Shown here: in pieces, positions 1 to 9,397 of the stretch | How positions within the stretch are numbered: position 1 is the stretch's first letter | Layout of the letters: the number at the start of each line of letters is the position of its first letter | Assembly (NCBI GenBank): GCA_045653225.1 | Contig: JAZOLP010000062.1 | Location: 4,446 to 68,445, forward strand | Source: UBA1737 sp045653225 | GTDB lineage: Bacteria; Bacillota_I; Bacilli_A; ML615J-28; CAG-313 | Reading direction: 5' to 3' | DNA: 64,000 nt | Notes under the pieces: model-generated | What the model was told of the DNA's origin: nothing | The model's database searches: none | What the model saw: the letters and a program-made list of their open reading frames with translations, nothing else | Position numbers and translations under genes: made by a program

Positions 1-2
1 AC

Positions 3-653
3 TGGGAACAATATATGCGGAAAGCGAGCGGAAGAAGCGCATATCTGGCCAAAACCGCTTTAATCGAAACCCGCAAAGAACAATATGCTGTAAAGAATGC
101 GTACCGCAAACCTGTAATTGCAATCGCGCCAATCCACTCAAAAAAACCATTTTATTTAGACGCAGAAGAAGAATTAGTAAATGGCGATTTGGTCTACAAC
201 GCTGCTTCCTTCTGTAATAAAGACCTTATTCTTAATATACTTTGTAATTATGCTCAGTTGCGCGAGGCCGGTAAAGGTGACTTTAATAGCGATGTGTGGT
301 TCCTCATGGAAGCTTTTGATGAATTGTGCGGCCGTGCCTTAGAAAAAGACTCCTTTTATGAAAAAGTAATGCGCTACAAGATAGAAGGTAAAACTAACGC
401 AGAAATTAACGAGCTTTTGGGCAATAAACACACAGATGAGTTTTTCTCTGTTGTATGGCGCAAAAAAATTCCAAAAATTATTGCGGACAGGGCATTTGCG
501 GAAAATCTTATTTGGCTCTGGAGTAAAGATAGTGAACTACCTTGGAAGAAATGCGGCCGTTGCGGCCAGGAGAAGCCAGCTCACCCATATTTCTTTAGTC
601 GAAATAAAAATAATTTTTATAGTATATGTAAAGAATGTAGAAAAAGAAAATAA
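3..653 (+). CDS. C-terminal part of a zinc-ribbon, DNA-binding-like packaging-region protein (partial)
   Basis: The reading frame is open to the left edge (codons for W-E-Q-Y precede the first Met at 15), so this is probably the end of a longer gene. About 70 residues in from the C-terminus is a helical stretch that could be a helix-turn-helix (KIEGKTNAEINELL). The extreme C-terminus has a four-cysteine zinc-ribbon pattern, CGRCG then about 20 residues then CKEC. It lies just upstream of the terminase genes, and the next gene has the same cysteine pattern at its N-terminus. A role in DNA packaging (small terminase or accessory nuclease) is inference from position; I do not recognise the family. 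Confidence 0.6.
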   Translation, partial: WEQYMRKASGRSAYLAKTALIETRKEQYAVKNAYRKPVIAIAPIHSKKPFYLDAEEELVNGDLVYNAASFCNKDLILNILCNYAQLREAGKGDFNSDVWFLMEAFDELCGRALEKDSFYEKVMRYKIEGKTNAEINELLGNKHTDEFFSVVWRKKIPKIIADRAFAENLIWLWSKDSELPWKKCGRCGQEKPAHPYFFSRNKNNFYSICKECRKRK

Positions 654-673
654 AAAAGAAAGGAGAGGATATA

Positions 674-1984
674 GTGGCAGCAGAAAAATTTAAAATGTAT
701 TGCGATAAGTGCGGCCGCCTCAAAAATAGTGACAAATATTATTCCACAAATAATTTAGAAAAATATCCAAAAGGCAAGGTCACCGTATGTAAAGATTGTA
801 TGACTATGCACATTGATAATTTTCAGCCTGAAACATATGTGTGGATCATGAAAGAGGTAGATGTACCTTACGTTCCAGATGTGTGGAATAAAGTATTGTT
901 AAGTTATAAAGATCAGCCGGACAAGCTGGTGGGGCCTACTATTATGGGTAGATATATGTCTCAAATGAAATTGAGCCAATATAAAAATAAGCGCTGGGCA
1001 GATACACAAACACTGTCAGAAGAAAGAAAAGCTAGTGCCCGCAGATCACTAAAAGCGCAAGGTTATTCAGAAGAAGAAATTGAGGAAGAAGTTAAAAAAA
1101 TGAATATTCCTGAGTCTGCGCCTCCACCAGAAGAGAAAGAAACTTACTCAAGTTTTATGGCGCGAGAGCCTGATGTAGATATGGCTTCTGAAGTCGCAGC
1201 TTTGCAGAATATGATCACAGAGATGCGCGAACAGGCTCAGAAAGATGCGGAAGCCCAGGCAGAGTTAGATAGGATTGCGGATTTGACTAAACCATCCCTA
1301 GACCCGCCAAATCTCGAAGCTCCTGGACAAGTCGCAGCAGACCCTTATGGGCCAAGTTATTTTGAAGATACTTTAACAGAAGATGATAGAAGAATGTTAT
1401 CTTTGAAATGGGGCAGACAGTATACTCCAGAAGAATGGGTTAGACTTGAACAGCTTTATGTTGATATGTTTAACTCTTTTGATATTCAGAACGCGGGACA
1501 CGTGGATACTTTAAAATTAATTTGTAAAACTTCGTTAAAAACACACCAGCTTTTGGATATGGGCGATGTAGAAGGTGCAAAGAAAACACAGGCCATGTAT
1601 GATTCTTTAATGAAATCTGGTAAGTTTACTGCGCAACAAAATAAAGCAGAGTCTGGAGACGATGTTGACTCTGTTGGTGAATTAGTTGCAATGTGCGAAA
1701 AACAAGGTTTTATTCCAAGATATTGCACTGATATCCCGCAAGACAAAGTAGATAAAACTTTAGCAGATTTAAAGCAATATACTAAAACACTTATTACAGA
1801 AGAACTTAATCTTGGAAATCTTATTGAAAATGCGATTAGACAAATGCAGAAGCAAGATGAATTTGAACAGAAGCTTGAAGATGATGAAGATATATTAGTT
1901 CCTACTGTTGATGAGTTAGAAGATGAAGACTATGAAGATTTCTATGATTTCCTCGAAGGAGAAGAGGAGGATGAAGATGAATAA
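674..1984 (+). CDS. Zinc-ribbon packaging protein, candidate small terminase subunit
   Basis: A 436-residue protein starting at a GTG behind AGGAGAGG. Residues about 9-45 carry CDKCG...CKDC, a zinc ribbon similar to the end of the preceding gene. The middle (roughly 115-230) is charged and probably coiled coil, with EEEIEEEVKK and repeated Glu/Ala/Gln runs. The C-terminus is strongly acidic (about 25 Asp/Glu in the last 40 residues). The stop overlaps the terL ATG by one base, so the two are translationally coupled. Position directly before terL and the DNA-binding-like N-terminus suggest a terminase small subunit or terminase-associated factor; length is much greater than a typical TerS, so this stays tentative. 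Confidence 0.55.
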   Translation: MAAEKFKMYCDKCGRLKNSDKYYSTNNLEKYPKGKVTVCKDCMTMHIDNFQPETYVWIMKEVDVPYVPDVWNKVLLSYKDQPDKLVGPTIMGRYMSQMKLSQYKNKRWADTQTLSEERKASARRSLKAQGYSEEEIEEEVKKMNIPESAPPPEEKETYSSFMAREPDVDMASEVAALQNMITEMREQAQKDAEAQAELDRIADLTKPSLDPPNLEAPGQVAADPYGPSYFEDTLTEDDRRMLSLKWGRQYTPEEWVRLEQLYVDMFNSFDIQNAGHVDTLKLICKTSLKTHQLLDMGDVEGAKKTQAMYDSLMKSGKFTAQQNKAESGDDVDSVGELVAMCEKQGFIPRYCTDIPQDKVDKTLADLKQYTKTLITEELNLGNLIENAIRQMQKQDEFEQKLEDDEDILVPTVDELEDEDYEDFYDFLEGEEEDEDE

Positions 1985-3702
1985 TGGCTCTCAGCGATAT
2001 ATTACAAATTTCAGATAGTAAAAAAATAGGTGTTTCAGAAGAAAGAATTAAACCTATATTACCAGTCATAAGAGACTATGTATCCTTCTGGCGAGAATAC
2101 CCAGATATATTCGTAGACCATATGAGTGGCGGCCAGTTCAATTTATTCTTCTATCAGCGTGTGTTTATGCGCGGAGCCATGCGTCATAAGTATGTCTTCG
2201 CGACATTCCCTCGTGCGTTCTCAAAAAGTTTTTTAAGTATTATGCTTTTGATGATTAGGTGTATTCTTTACCCTCGTGCGGCATTGTTTGTTACTTCTGG
2301 TAATAAAGAGCAATCTGCTAGTATTATTGCGGAAAAGGTAAATGAAATTTGCTTAAAAATTCCTGCTTTTGATCGAGAAATAGATTATAGCAAAGGTCAA
2401 AAAGGTACTCAGTTTAGAAGAGATAAGGTGCGTATCGCATTCAAAAATGGTTCTTATTTTGATAATATTGCGGCCCGTGAAAGCTCCAGAGGTCAGCGTC
2501 GTCATGGCGGACTTGTAGAAGAATGTGTTGGTGTAGATGGGGAAATCCTATCTTCGGTAATTATTCCTACAATGAACGTTGCGCGTCCTTGTATGGATGG
2601 TGTTGCAGTACCCGAGGAGACATTGAATAAGTCGCAAATTTATATCACAACCGCGGGTTGGAAGGGAACATATAGCTACGATAAACTTATCTCGTTTTTG
2701 GTGTGTTCAGTCCCGAAGCCGGATAAATATTTTGTAATGGGTGGTACTTATAAGATACCTGTTATGGAAAAATTGCTTGATGCAAGTTTTATCCAAGATA
2801 TTCAGAATGAAGGAACTTTTAATGAAGCAGCCTTTGAAAGAGAATATTGTTCTCGTTGGTCTGGAACCGCGGAAAAGTCTTTCTTTAATGGTGAGGCTTT
2901 TGATAAATGTAGACAATTAAAGCAGCCAGAGTATGAAGCTAGCGGGCGCTCAATGAAAGGTTCATATTATGTGTTTAGTGCGGATATTGGACGTAAATCT
3001 GACGCATCTGTTGTTACAATTTTTAAAGTAACTCCGCAACCAACGGGACCTTCTTTAAAGTCTGTTGTTAATATAAAAACCTGGTCAGACATTCATATTG
3101 AAGATCAAATATTAGAATTTAAACGACTATATTTCTTATACAAACCTCGTGCGTTTGTAATTGATGCCAATGGTATCGGTATTAACTATGTTGACCTTTT
3201 GGTTAAAAGTCAAATAGACCCAGAGACGGGAGATGAATTCCCAGGATTTGGCGTAATCAATGATAAAGATGGGGAGTATAAAAAATTCCTGTCAAATAGT
3301 ACAATACGAGATGTCTTATATCTTGTAAAGGCAAACGCGCAATTCAACACAGAGATGTATTCTAATTTACAAGTTCAAATTAATTCTGGTAAAGTTAAAT
3401 TTTTAACAGATGAAAGAGTTGCGAAAGCTAAGTTGCTAAATACGCGCAAAGGTGAAGCAATGTCTCCAGAAGAGAGAGAAAAATATCTTAGACCATTCAC
3501 ATTAACCTCAATTCTTAAAGAAGAAATGATGAATCTAACAGAAGAAAATGAAGGTCAAAATATTAGACTTGTAAAAATTAATAAAAGAATTAAAAAAGAT
3601 AAAGTGTCCAGTCTAGGATATGGACTTTATTATATAAAAACTCAAGAAGAAACAAAGAAGAAAAAGAAATTCAATGTTCGTGATTATATTAGAATGAATT
3701 AA
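1984..3702 (+). CDS. terL: Terminase large subunit (TerL)
   Basis: The DNA-packaging motor: ATPase plus headful or end-cutting nuclease, acting at the portal. The 572-residue length fits the family. Residues about 73-82 (ATFPRAFSKS) form the TerL-type Walker A, with Arg in the usual place and Ser replacing Gly before the Lys. GGLVEE near residues 175-180 is Walker B plus catalytic Glu. The C-terminal half has the RNase H-fold nuclease: SADIGRKSD near 335 supplies the first Asp and FVIDANGIG near 395 the second acidic strand. It overlaps the preceding gene by one base and is followed by an intrinsic terminator. Confidence 0.93.
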   Translation: MALSDILQISDSKKIGVSEERIKPILPVIRDYVSFWREYPDIFVDHMSGGQFNLFFYQRVFMRGAMRHKYVFATFPRAFSKSFLSIMLLMIRCILYPRAALFVTSGNKEQSASIIAEKVNEICLKIPAFDREIDYSKGQKGTQFRRDKVRIAFKNGSYFDNIAARESSRGQRRHGGLVEECVGVDGEILSSVIIPTMNVARPCMDGVAVPEETLNKSQIYITTAGWKGTYSYDKLISFLVCSVPKPDKYFVMGGTYKIPVMEKLLDASFIQDIQNEGTFNEAAFEREYCSRWSGTAEKSFFNGEAFDKCRQLKQPEYEASGRSMKGSYYVFSADIGRKSDASVVTIFKVTPQPTGPSLKSVVNIKTWSDIHIEDQILEFKRLYFLYKPRAFVIDANGIGINYVDLLVKSQIDPETGDEFPGFGVINDKDGEYKKFLSNSTIRDVLYLVKANAQFNTEMYSNLQVQINSGKVKFLTDERVAKAKLLNTRKGEAMSPEEREKYLRPFTLTSILKEEMMNLTEENEGQNIRLVKINKRIKKDKVSSLGYGLYYIKTQEETKKKKKFNVRDYIRMN

Positions 3703-3710
3703 GAAAAAAA

Positions 3711-3747
3711 ATGGGCGAAATCGAGCAAACTATTTCGTCCATTTTTT
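3711..3747 (+). terminator. Intrinsic terminator after terL
   Basis: An 11-bp stem (3711-3721 with 3732-3742, one G-U pair), 10-base loop, then a run of five to six T. It sits 9 bases after the terL stop and before the homing endonuclease gene, which has no obvious promoter of its own; some read-through must reach the portal gene. Confidence 0.85.
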
Positions 3748-3777
3748 AAATAATATTAGAAGACTGGAGGAATTTTT

Positions 3778-4140
3778 ATGAAAGCTAGTAAAGGTGAAAT
3801 AAAAATATGTGAAATATTAGAAATGAATGATATTCCATTTGTTGAAGAATATTCTTTCCAAGGCTTAGTTAGTACCAATGGTAGATTATTAGCTTTTGAT
3901 TTCGCCGTTTTTGATGATGCAGGTGATTTAGATTTCTTAATTGAATTTCAAGGTAAACAACACTATGAACCTGTAAGTAAATTTGGCGGAAAAAGAGGAT
4001 TATTTCAACAACAACATAATGATAATTTAAAAAGAAGATTTTGTATGAAAAACAATATTAAATTAATTGAAATTCCTTACACTGATTATAATTACATTAC
4101 GTATGATTATATAATGAAAAAAGCAGGTTACTGTGATTGA
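3778..4140 (+). CDS. Free-standing homing endonuclease-like protein (EDxHD / Vsr-like fold)
   Basis: A 120-residue single-domain protein with its own AGACTGGAGG site. IEFQGKQHYE (about 54-63), FGGKRGLFQQQHNDNLKRRF (about 69-88) and IKLIEIPY (about 94-101) match the pattern of the EDxHD homing endonucleases related to Vsr and I-Bth0305I: an acidic residue on the central strand, then a His-(Asn/Asp) pair, then a final beta strand. The Asp of the usual E-D pair is Gln here. It sits between terL and portal, splitting the two most conserved genes of the module, as free-standing phage homing endonucleases often do. No intron structure is evident around it. Small PD-(D/E)XK nucleases of unknown role are the alternative. 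Confidence 0.68.
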   Translation: MKASKGEIKICEILEMNDIPFVEEYSFQGLVSTNGRLLAFDFAVFDDAGDLDFLIEFQGKQHYEPVSKFGGKRGLFQQQHNDNLKRRFCMKNNIKLIEIPYTDYNYITYDYIMKKAGYCD

Positions 4141-4156
4141 GAGAGGAGGAAAATCT

Positions 4157-5671
4157 TTGGAAGATAGAGAAATGTATAACTTTTCCAAAATGCAAATTGC
4201 ATCAAAGAAAATGTTAGATCCTTCTGTTGACTTAAATAGCTTTAAAAAGGTAAATTCTACATATGGTGACAAGACAACTATTATGAAAGCAATTGATCAA
4301 AGAAATTATTCAGAATTAAGAAAAATTTCTAGCTTTTACTATGAGGTTAGTGGTATATATCAAAGACTTTGTAGATACGCGGCTTTCTTATATAGGTATG
4401 ATTGGTATGTAACTCCAAATACTCTTAAGAAAACAACAAAAGAATTAACAGAAAAGGTTAAAGGAAAAATTTATGATAACTTTTTTGAAGTTGTTGAGTT
4501 TTTGGACAATTCATCTTTAAAACAATTATGCGGCGATATCGCTTTAAAAGTTGTGCGCGATGGTGTTTACTATGGCTATATTTTAGATAACCAAGAGAAA
4601 ATAGATTTACAAGCATTGCCGCCAGATTATTGCAGAACTCGTTTCTTTAAAGGTGGAGAACCAACAGTTGAATTTAATATGAAATATTTTGATGATGCAT
4701 TTACTGATACTGCGTATAGAATGCAGATTATTAATATGTTTCCAAAAGATTTTAGGAAGGGATATATTAAATTTAAAGAACAACAATTAAAAGCTGAATA
4801 TATGGGAGATAGTGACGGATGGTATTTATTAGACACATCAAGAACTGTAAAATTTAGCTTTAACAATATTGAATCTCCATTGTTTATAAATGTAATTCCC
4901 GCAATTATTGATTTGGCTGAAGCTCAAGAAATTGATAGAAAAAGAATGATGCAACAGTTAGTTAAATTGATTATTCAAGAGTTGCCTTTAGATAAAAATG
5001 GTGAGTTAATATTTGACCCAGATGAAGCTGCGGATTTGCACAGTGTTGTTGTTGATATGTTAAAACGCACAGTTGGAACCGATTTAGTTACAACATTTGC
5101 AAATATGAAAGCAATTGATTTATCAGATCGTTCTTCGTCAACTTCTATTGATGAATTAGCTAAAGTTGAGAGAGGAATATTTAATCAATCTGGTGTATCT
5201 AACAATTTGTTTAATACAGAAGGTAATACTTCTTTAGACAGAAGTATTTTAAATGACGAGGGTAGTGGCCGCAACTTACTATTACAGTTTGAGAATTTTT
5301 CAAACAAGGGTTTAAGATTGCGCTTCCCAGATAAGAAAAAATATGGTTTTAAAGCTGAATTTTTAGAAACAACACAATATAATTATAAAGATTTAGCTAA
5401 ATTATATAAAGAGCAAACTCAGTTAGGTTTTTCTAAAGTATTACCACAAATTGCTCTTGGTCATACTCAAATGGAAATTTTACAATCTATTACATTTGAA
5501 AATGATATTCTTGAATTATCAAAAATTATGATACCACCAATGATGAGCTCAACAATGAACGCAGAAACTTTAGCTCAGGTTCATGGAGACAAAAAGTCTG
5601 TTGGCGGACAAGAATTACCTGATAATGAAAAAAGTGATAAAACATTAGCAAATAAAGAAGCAATGGGTTAA
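4157..5671 (+). CDS. Portal protein
   Basis: Forms the dodecameric ring at the capsid vertex through which DNA enters and leaves. About 504 residues, the usual size for a siphovirus portal. YYEVSGIYQRLCRYAAFLYRYDW near 55-77 is a typical portal opening region, followed by an alpha/beta crown-wing region and a long C-terminal helical part with LGHTQMEIL. I chose the TTG at 4157 because AGGAGGA lies 6-7 bases ahead; the ATG at 4172 is the alternative. The gene lies after the homing endonuclease and 17 bases before the protease-scaffold gene. Confidence 0.85.
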   Translation: MEDREMYNFSKMQIASKKMLDPSVDLNSFKKVNSTYGDKTTIMKAIDQRNYSELRKISSFYYEVSGIYQRLCRYAAFLYRYDWYVTPNTLKKTTKELTEKVKGKIYDNFFEVVEFLDNSSLKQLCGDIALKVVRDGVYYGYILDNQEKIDLQALPPDYCRTRFFKGGEPTVEFNMKYFDDAFTDTAYRMQIINMFPKDFRKGYIKFKEQQLKAEYMGDSDGWYLLDTSRTVKFSFNNIESPLFINVIPAIIDLAEAQEIDRKRMMQQLVKLIIQELPLDKNGELIFDPDEAADLHSVVVDMLKRTVGTDLVTTFANMKAIDLSDRSSSTSIDELAKVERGIFNQSGVSNNLFNTEGNTSLDRSILNDEGSGRNLLLQFENFSNKGLRLRFPDKKKYGFKAEFLETTQYNYKDLAKLYKEQTQLGFSKVLPQIALGHTQMEILQSITFENDILELSKIMIPPMMSSTMNAETLAQVHGDKKSVGGQELPDNEKSDKTLANKEAMG

Positions 5672-5687
5672 ATAGGAGGAGAAATAA

Positions 5688-7163
5688 ATGAGACATATCA
5701 GTATTCCTATTGAACAATCTTGCGAATTTTTGGATATAGTTCCTATTAATCCTCTTATTTCTAAATGCAACATTAAAGTTCTTTATGTTGATGATGAAAA
5801 TCCAAATAGAAATAAAAGTTTAATTACCAAAGAGGCTGCTATTAAGTTGGCGGCTTCTTTGCCAGGATGTCCAATCGTAGGAAAATTCAATGAAGGTATT
5901 GGAGATTTTGAAGAACACGAAGAAATCTTAACAAAAAGAGATGGTCAATGGAAATTAAGCACTAATACTGTTCCTTATGGATTTGTTGATTTACATGCGA
6001 AAGTATGGTTTCAAAAATTTGAAGATGACCATCAAATAATTAGAGAGTATTTGTGTACAGAAGGTTATATCTGGACCGGTCAGTATCCTGAGTCTAAAGT
6101 TATTGTTGACGAAGGTCGCGGACAATCTATGGAATTTGATGAAGATTTTTTAGACTTTTCGTGGGCAAAAACAGATAATGGAAAACGCAAATTTTTCATA
6201 GTAAATGACGGAATAATTTCAAAACTTTGCGTTTTAGGTGAACACAAAGAACCTTGTTTTGAGGGAGCCTCAATACAAGTTAATTTTTCACTTGAAGATA
6301 GCTTTAAAACAACTTTTAGTGCTATGATTAGTGAAATGCAAGAATTATTAGAAGGAGGACAAAAACAATCTATGGATATTCTTAAATATGAAGTTGCGCA
6401 AGACAGCGCATTGTTTACTACTTTTTCTGAACAGATTGTAGAAACCGCACAGGTTTTAGGCTTCTTCACAGAAGGAGAACAACATTTCGCAATTATTGAA
6501 GATGGCGATTCTCACCTTAGAGTTAATTTTTCTTATGATAATGAAGAACTTGTTTGCGAAAGTGAATTAGTTGAAGTTGAAAAAACTTTTATCGAAGAAA
6601 ATGGTGGCGTTCAATTTTTTGCAAAAAAAGAGGACAAAACTGAACAAGATGATAAGGACGAAAAAGAAGATAAAATAGAAGATAAGCCTGAAGAAAAAGA
6701 AGACAAACCTGAAGAAGAGCAAAAAGAAGAAAAAGAAGAAGATAAAAAGAAAACTTCTTATTCTGTTGAAGAATATGAAGCACTTCAATCAGAACTTTCT
6801 GAACTTCAAACACAATTCTCTGCTCTTGAAGAAACAAATCTTTCTTTACAGGAAGAAATATCAGTATTATCAAAATTTAAAGCGGATATTGAACTCAAAG
6901 AAAAACAGAATATGATTAAAACATTCTCAATGTTATCAGATGAAGACAAAAAAGAAGTAGTTGATAATATTGAAAAATATTCTCTTGATGAAATTGAAGC
7001 AAAACTTTCTATTCTCTGTGTTAGAAACAAAGTTAATTTTAACTTAGCAGATGACGGAGAAGATAAAGGTATGTCTTTAAATATTGATTCTGCGCAAGGA
7101 TCATTTGATTCAGCTCCTGCGTGGGTGCGTGCCGCAGAAGAAGTAAGAAAACAACAATTATAA
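5688..7163 (+). CDS. Prohead protease fused to scaffolding domain
   Basis: 491 residues. The N-terminal 220 or so residues contain a beta-rich domain with LITKEAAIKLAASLPGCPIV and GYIWTG segments, which I associate with phage capsid maturation protease-like proteins found between portal and capsid genes. Residues about 320-350 are nearly all Lys/Glu/Asp, followed by a heptad coiled coil (about 355-405), the signature of a scaffold. The gene therefore probably provides assembly scaffold and self-removing protease in one chain. RBS AGGAGG precedes the ATG. A catalytic Ser/His pair could not be assigned with confidence. Confidence 0.72.
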   Translation: MRHISIPIEQSCEFLDIVPINPLISKCNIKVLYVDDENPNRNKSLITKEAAIKLAASLPGCPIVGKFNEGIGDFEEHEEILTKRDGQWKLSTNTVPYGFVDLHAKVWFQKFEDDHQIIREYLCTEGYIWTGQYPESKVIVDEGRGQSMEFDEDFLDFSWAKTDNGKRKFFIVNDGIISKLCVLGEHKEPCFEGASIQVNFSLEDSFKTTFSAMISEMQELLEGGQKQSMDILKYEVAQDSALFTTFSEQIVETAQVLGFFTEGEQHFAIIEDGDSHLRVNFSYDNEELVCESELVEVEKTFIEENGGVQFFAKKEDKTEQDDKDEKEDKIEDKPEEKEDKPEEEQKEEKEEDKKKTSYSVEEYEALQSELSELQTQFSALEETNLSLQEEISVLSKFKADIELKEKQNMIKTFSMLSDEDKKEVVDNIEKYSLDEIEAKLSILCVRNKVNFNLADDGEDKGMSLNIDSAQGSFDSAPAWVRAAEEVRKQQL

Positions 7164-7193
7164 TTTAAATAAAAATAAAGGAGGACTTTTAAA

Positions 7194-7685
7194 ATGGCTA
7201 AAACAAGATTAAGCAAAGCTACTTTTGTTAAATTTGGTTATGGTCAGGTTGAACCAAACCATCTTTCAGCTATGAGAACAGGTCAAATCTATGCTCAGCT
7301 TCCTGCTGGCGAAGATGTTCTTGAACAGGGTATGTTTGCTAAATATGATTATGAAAATAATGAAGTAAACTTTGACGGCGCAGGCGAAGCTATGCTCGTA
7401 TTCTGTGAAGAAAAAGTTTATGATGCTAGAGAAACAAATGCAGATTTTGCATGTAAAAAAGGCGGAGTTAATCCAAGACTTTTCAAAACAAATGTTGGTG
7501 ATATTTTCACAACAAACACAGTAAATGGTTCAGCAGAAACACTTGAAGTTGGTGTTAAACTTGCTCCTGGCGCAGACGGCATTCTTGCAGTTACAGAAGG
7601 CGAAGATGGCATGCTTTGGAACATTGTAAAAGTTTATACACTTGCTGATGGTCAGCCTGCAGTTAAAATCCAAAGAATTCAGTAA
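7194..7685 (+). CDS. Probable head decoration / capsid-stabilising protein
   Basis: A 163-residue acidic, beta-rich protein placed directly before the major capsid protein, with a strong GGAGGA site. In siphoviruses this position normally carries a decoration protein that binds the outside of the expanded shell. No membrane segments or enzyme motifs are seen. Clear high-expression features: good RBS and a codon pattern resembling the capsid gene that follows. Function is assigned by position and size, not by a diagnostic motif. Confidence 0.6.
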   Translation: MAKTRLSKATFVKFGYGQVEPNHLSAMRTGQIYAQLPAGEDVLEQGMFAKYDYENNEVNFDGAGEAMLVFCEEKVYDARETNADFACKKGGVNPRLFKTNVGDIFTTNTVNGSAETLEVGVKLAPGADGILAVTEGEDGMLWNIVKVYTLADGQPAVKIQRIQ

Positions 7686-7704
7686 TAGGGAGGGAAAATA
7701 GATA

Positions 7705-8724
7705 ATGTTAGAAAGAAACGAATTATTTAGCCTTGTAAAAACACTTGCAAAGGCAGACCCTTCTGTTGCTACAGCTTACAGCTTTGGGGGTCAGTCATAT
7801 TCATATGACGTTTTAAATGAAACAGCTAGACGTGAATTGAACGAATATTTAGGTTCAAACGCACTTTATAGAGAAAATAAAAACATGTTCTTCACACTTA
7901 TGGAAGAAGTTCTTTCAGACGTACTTCCAAAAAAAGTTATCGCACAGTATGGCGATTTCGCAGAAGTTAAAGTATTCGGCCAGGGTGACAAACCTACATT
8001 CAGAAGAAAACTTGGTAGACAGAGAGCTAAACAGTTTATCACAAAAGTAGGTCTTGCTGGTGTATACGAAGTATTCAGACTTGGTGAAGAAACATTTGAT
8101 GTTGATACACAAGCATTTGGTGGCGCAGCTCGCGTAGGTATTGAAGAATTCCTTGATGGTAGAGTTGATTTTGCAGAACTTATCGCTATTGTTATGGAAG
8201 GCTTAGATGAAAACGTTTACAAAGAAATTGCAAATTCTCTTATCGCAGCAGTTAGTCAGCTTCCAGCTAATAACTATGTTGCAGAACCTTCTTTTGATGA
8301 AGCTAAATTTGATAAACTCCTTGGCGTAGTAAGCGCATATGGTGTTCCAACAATTTACTGCACATATGAATTTGCTGTAACAATGATGCCTGCAGATAAA
8401 TGGATTTCAGAAGCAATGAAAGACGAAAGATGGCAGAATGGTTACTTTACAACATATAAAGGTCATAGAGTAATTATCCTTCCACAGTCTTTTGAAGATG
8501 AAACAAATACAATGAAAGTTATCGATCCAGGTTATTGCTACATTATGCCATCTGGAGAAGGTAAACCAGTTAAAGTTGCATTTGAGGGAGCAACAGCTGT
8601 TAAAGAAGTAGAAAACGAAGATTGGTCAAGAGAATTCAGAGTTTACAAGAAACTCGGTGTTGCTACAATCATGACAAACAATATCGCTATCTACAGAAAT
8701 ACATCACTTACAAAACAGTATTAA
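7705..8724 (+). CDS. Major capsid protein (HK97 fold)
   Basis: 339 residues. Structural building block of the head. The helical N-terminus (1-90) is followed by a segment rich in Lys/Arg/Gly (about 95-115), the spine-helix and P-domain region (MEEVLSDVLPKKV, VGIEEFLDGRVDFAELI), an A-domain like stretch with TIYCTYEFAVTMMP, YKGHRVIILPQSF and a C-terminal GVATIMTNNIAIYR strand, a common ending for capsid proteins of Firmicutes phages. Position after protease-scaffold and decoration genes is as expected. No in-frame delta domain is seen, consistent with a separate scaffold. Confidence 0.87.
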   Translation: MLERNELFSLVKTLAKADPSVATAYSFGGQSYSYDVLNETARRELNEYLGSNALYRENKNMFFTLMEEVLSDVLPKKVIAQYGDFAEVKVFGQGDKPTFRRKLGRQRAKQFITKVGLAGVYEVFRLGEETFDVDTQAFGGAARVGIEEFLDGRVDFAELIAIVMEGLDENVYKEIANSLIAAVSQLPANNYVAEPSFDEAKFDKLLGVVSAYGVPTIYCTYEFAVTMMPADKWISEAMKDERWQNGYFTTYKGHRVIILPQSFEDETNTMKVIDPGYCYIMPSGEGKPVKVAFEGATAVKEVENEDWSREFRVYKKLGVATIMTNNIAIYRNTSLTKQY

Positions 8725-8743
8725 TTTATATAGGGTTTTAATT

Positions 8744-8769
8744 TAGTGGCGGGTTTCGGCTCGTCACTA
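8744..8769 (+). other. Hairpin in the capsid-gene 3' untranslated region
   Basis: A 9-bp stem (8744-8752 with 8761-8769, two G-U pairs) and an 8-base loop between the capsid gene and the next gene. No T-run follows, so it is more likely an mRNA-stabilising or processing element than a terminator. Confidence 0.45.
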
Positions 8770-8803
8770 ACAAACCCACTTGAGAGAAAAAGGAGTTAAA
8801 ACA

Positions 8804-9376
8804 ATGAAAGAAATCGTATTAGTGAAAAATAGAAGTAGCGCAACAGCTGGATATACAATTCCAGAGACAGGCGTTACAAGAGAGTTCGCTCCAGGCGAAA
8901 CACAAAAAATTCCAAAAGAAGAGATTGAAAAATTATCTTATCTTCCTGGCGGAAAAGTTCTTCTTGCAGATTATTTCTTAATCGATGATAAGGAGCTTGC
9001 CGCAGATTTATGTCCAAACAGTTTAGAGCCTGAATATTGGATGTCGGAAGAAAATGTAAAAGATATGATGCTTCACGGGTCAATTGAACAGTTTTTAGAT
9101 TGTTTAGACTATGCGCCTATTGGTGTTTTAGATTTAATGAAAAAATATGCAGTTACATTACCACTTGGTAATTTACAAAAGATTGAAGCATTAAAAAATA
9201 AAACTGGTTTTGATACTACACTTGCTCTTGCAAGAGTTAAAGAATCAGTTATGGATGAAGACAACAACACTACAGTTAAACCTTCTGCAAGACGTACTGC
9301 AGCACCTACCTATAATGAAAAACCTGCAACAGAAAGAAGAACCGACTATAGTGATAAATATAAAGTAATATCATAA
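8804..9376 (+). CDS. Head-module protein of unknown function
   Basis: 190 residues from the ATG at 8804 (AGGAG lies 8 bases upstream; an in-frame upstream start at 8780 has no such site). The N-terminal 60 residues look like a small beta domain (IVLVKNRSSATAGYTIPETG), followed by helices and a low-complexity basic tail with RRTAAPTYNEKPATERR. Position directly after the major capsid protein suggests a minor capsid or connector-associated protein. I do not recognise a named family. Confidence 0.55.
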   Translation: MKEIVLVKNRSSATAGYTIPETGVTREFAPGETQKIPKEEIEKLSYLPGGKVLLADYFLIDDKELAADLCPNSLEPEYWMSEENVKDMMLHGSIEQFLDCLDYAPIGVLDLMKKYAVTLPLGNLQKIEALKNKTGFDTTLALARVKESVMDEDNNTTVKPSARRTAAPTYNEKPATERRTDYSDKYKVIS

Positions 9377-9397
9377 ATTTAGAGAGGAGGTCTCTTG

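Noticed and set aside
6567..6873. Phe/Leu-rich frames on the - strand at the scaffold region
   Set aside because: They are the antisense of Lys/Glu-rich scaffold codons, not a membrane protein.
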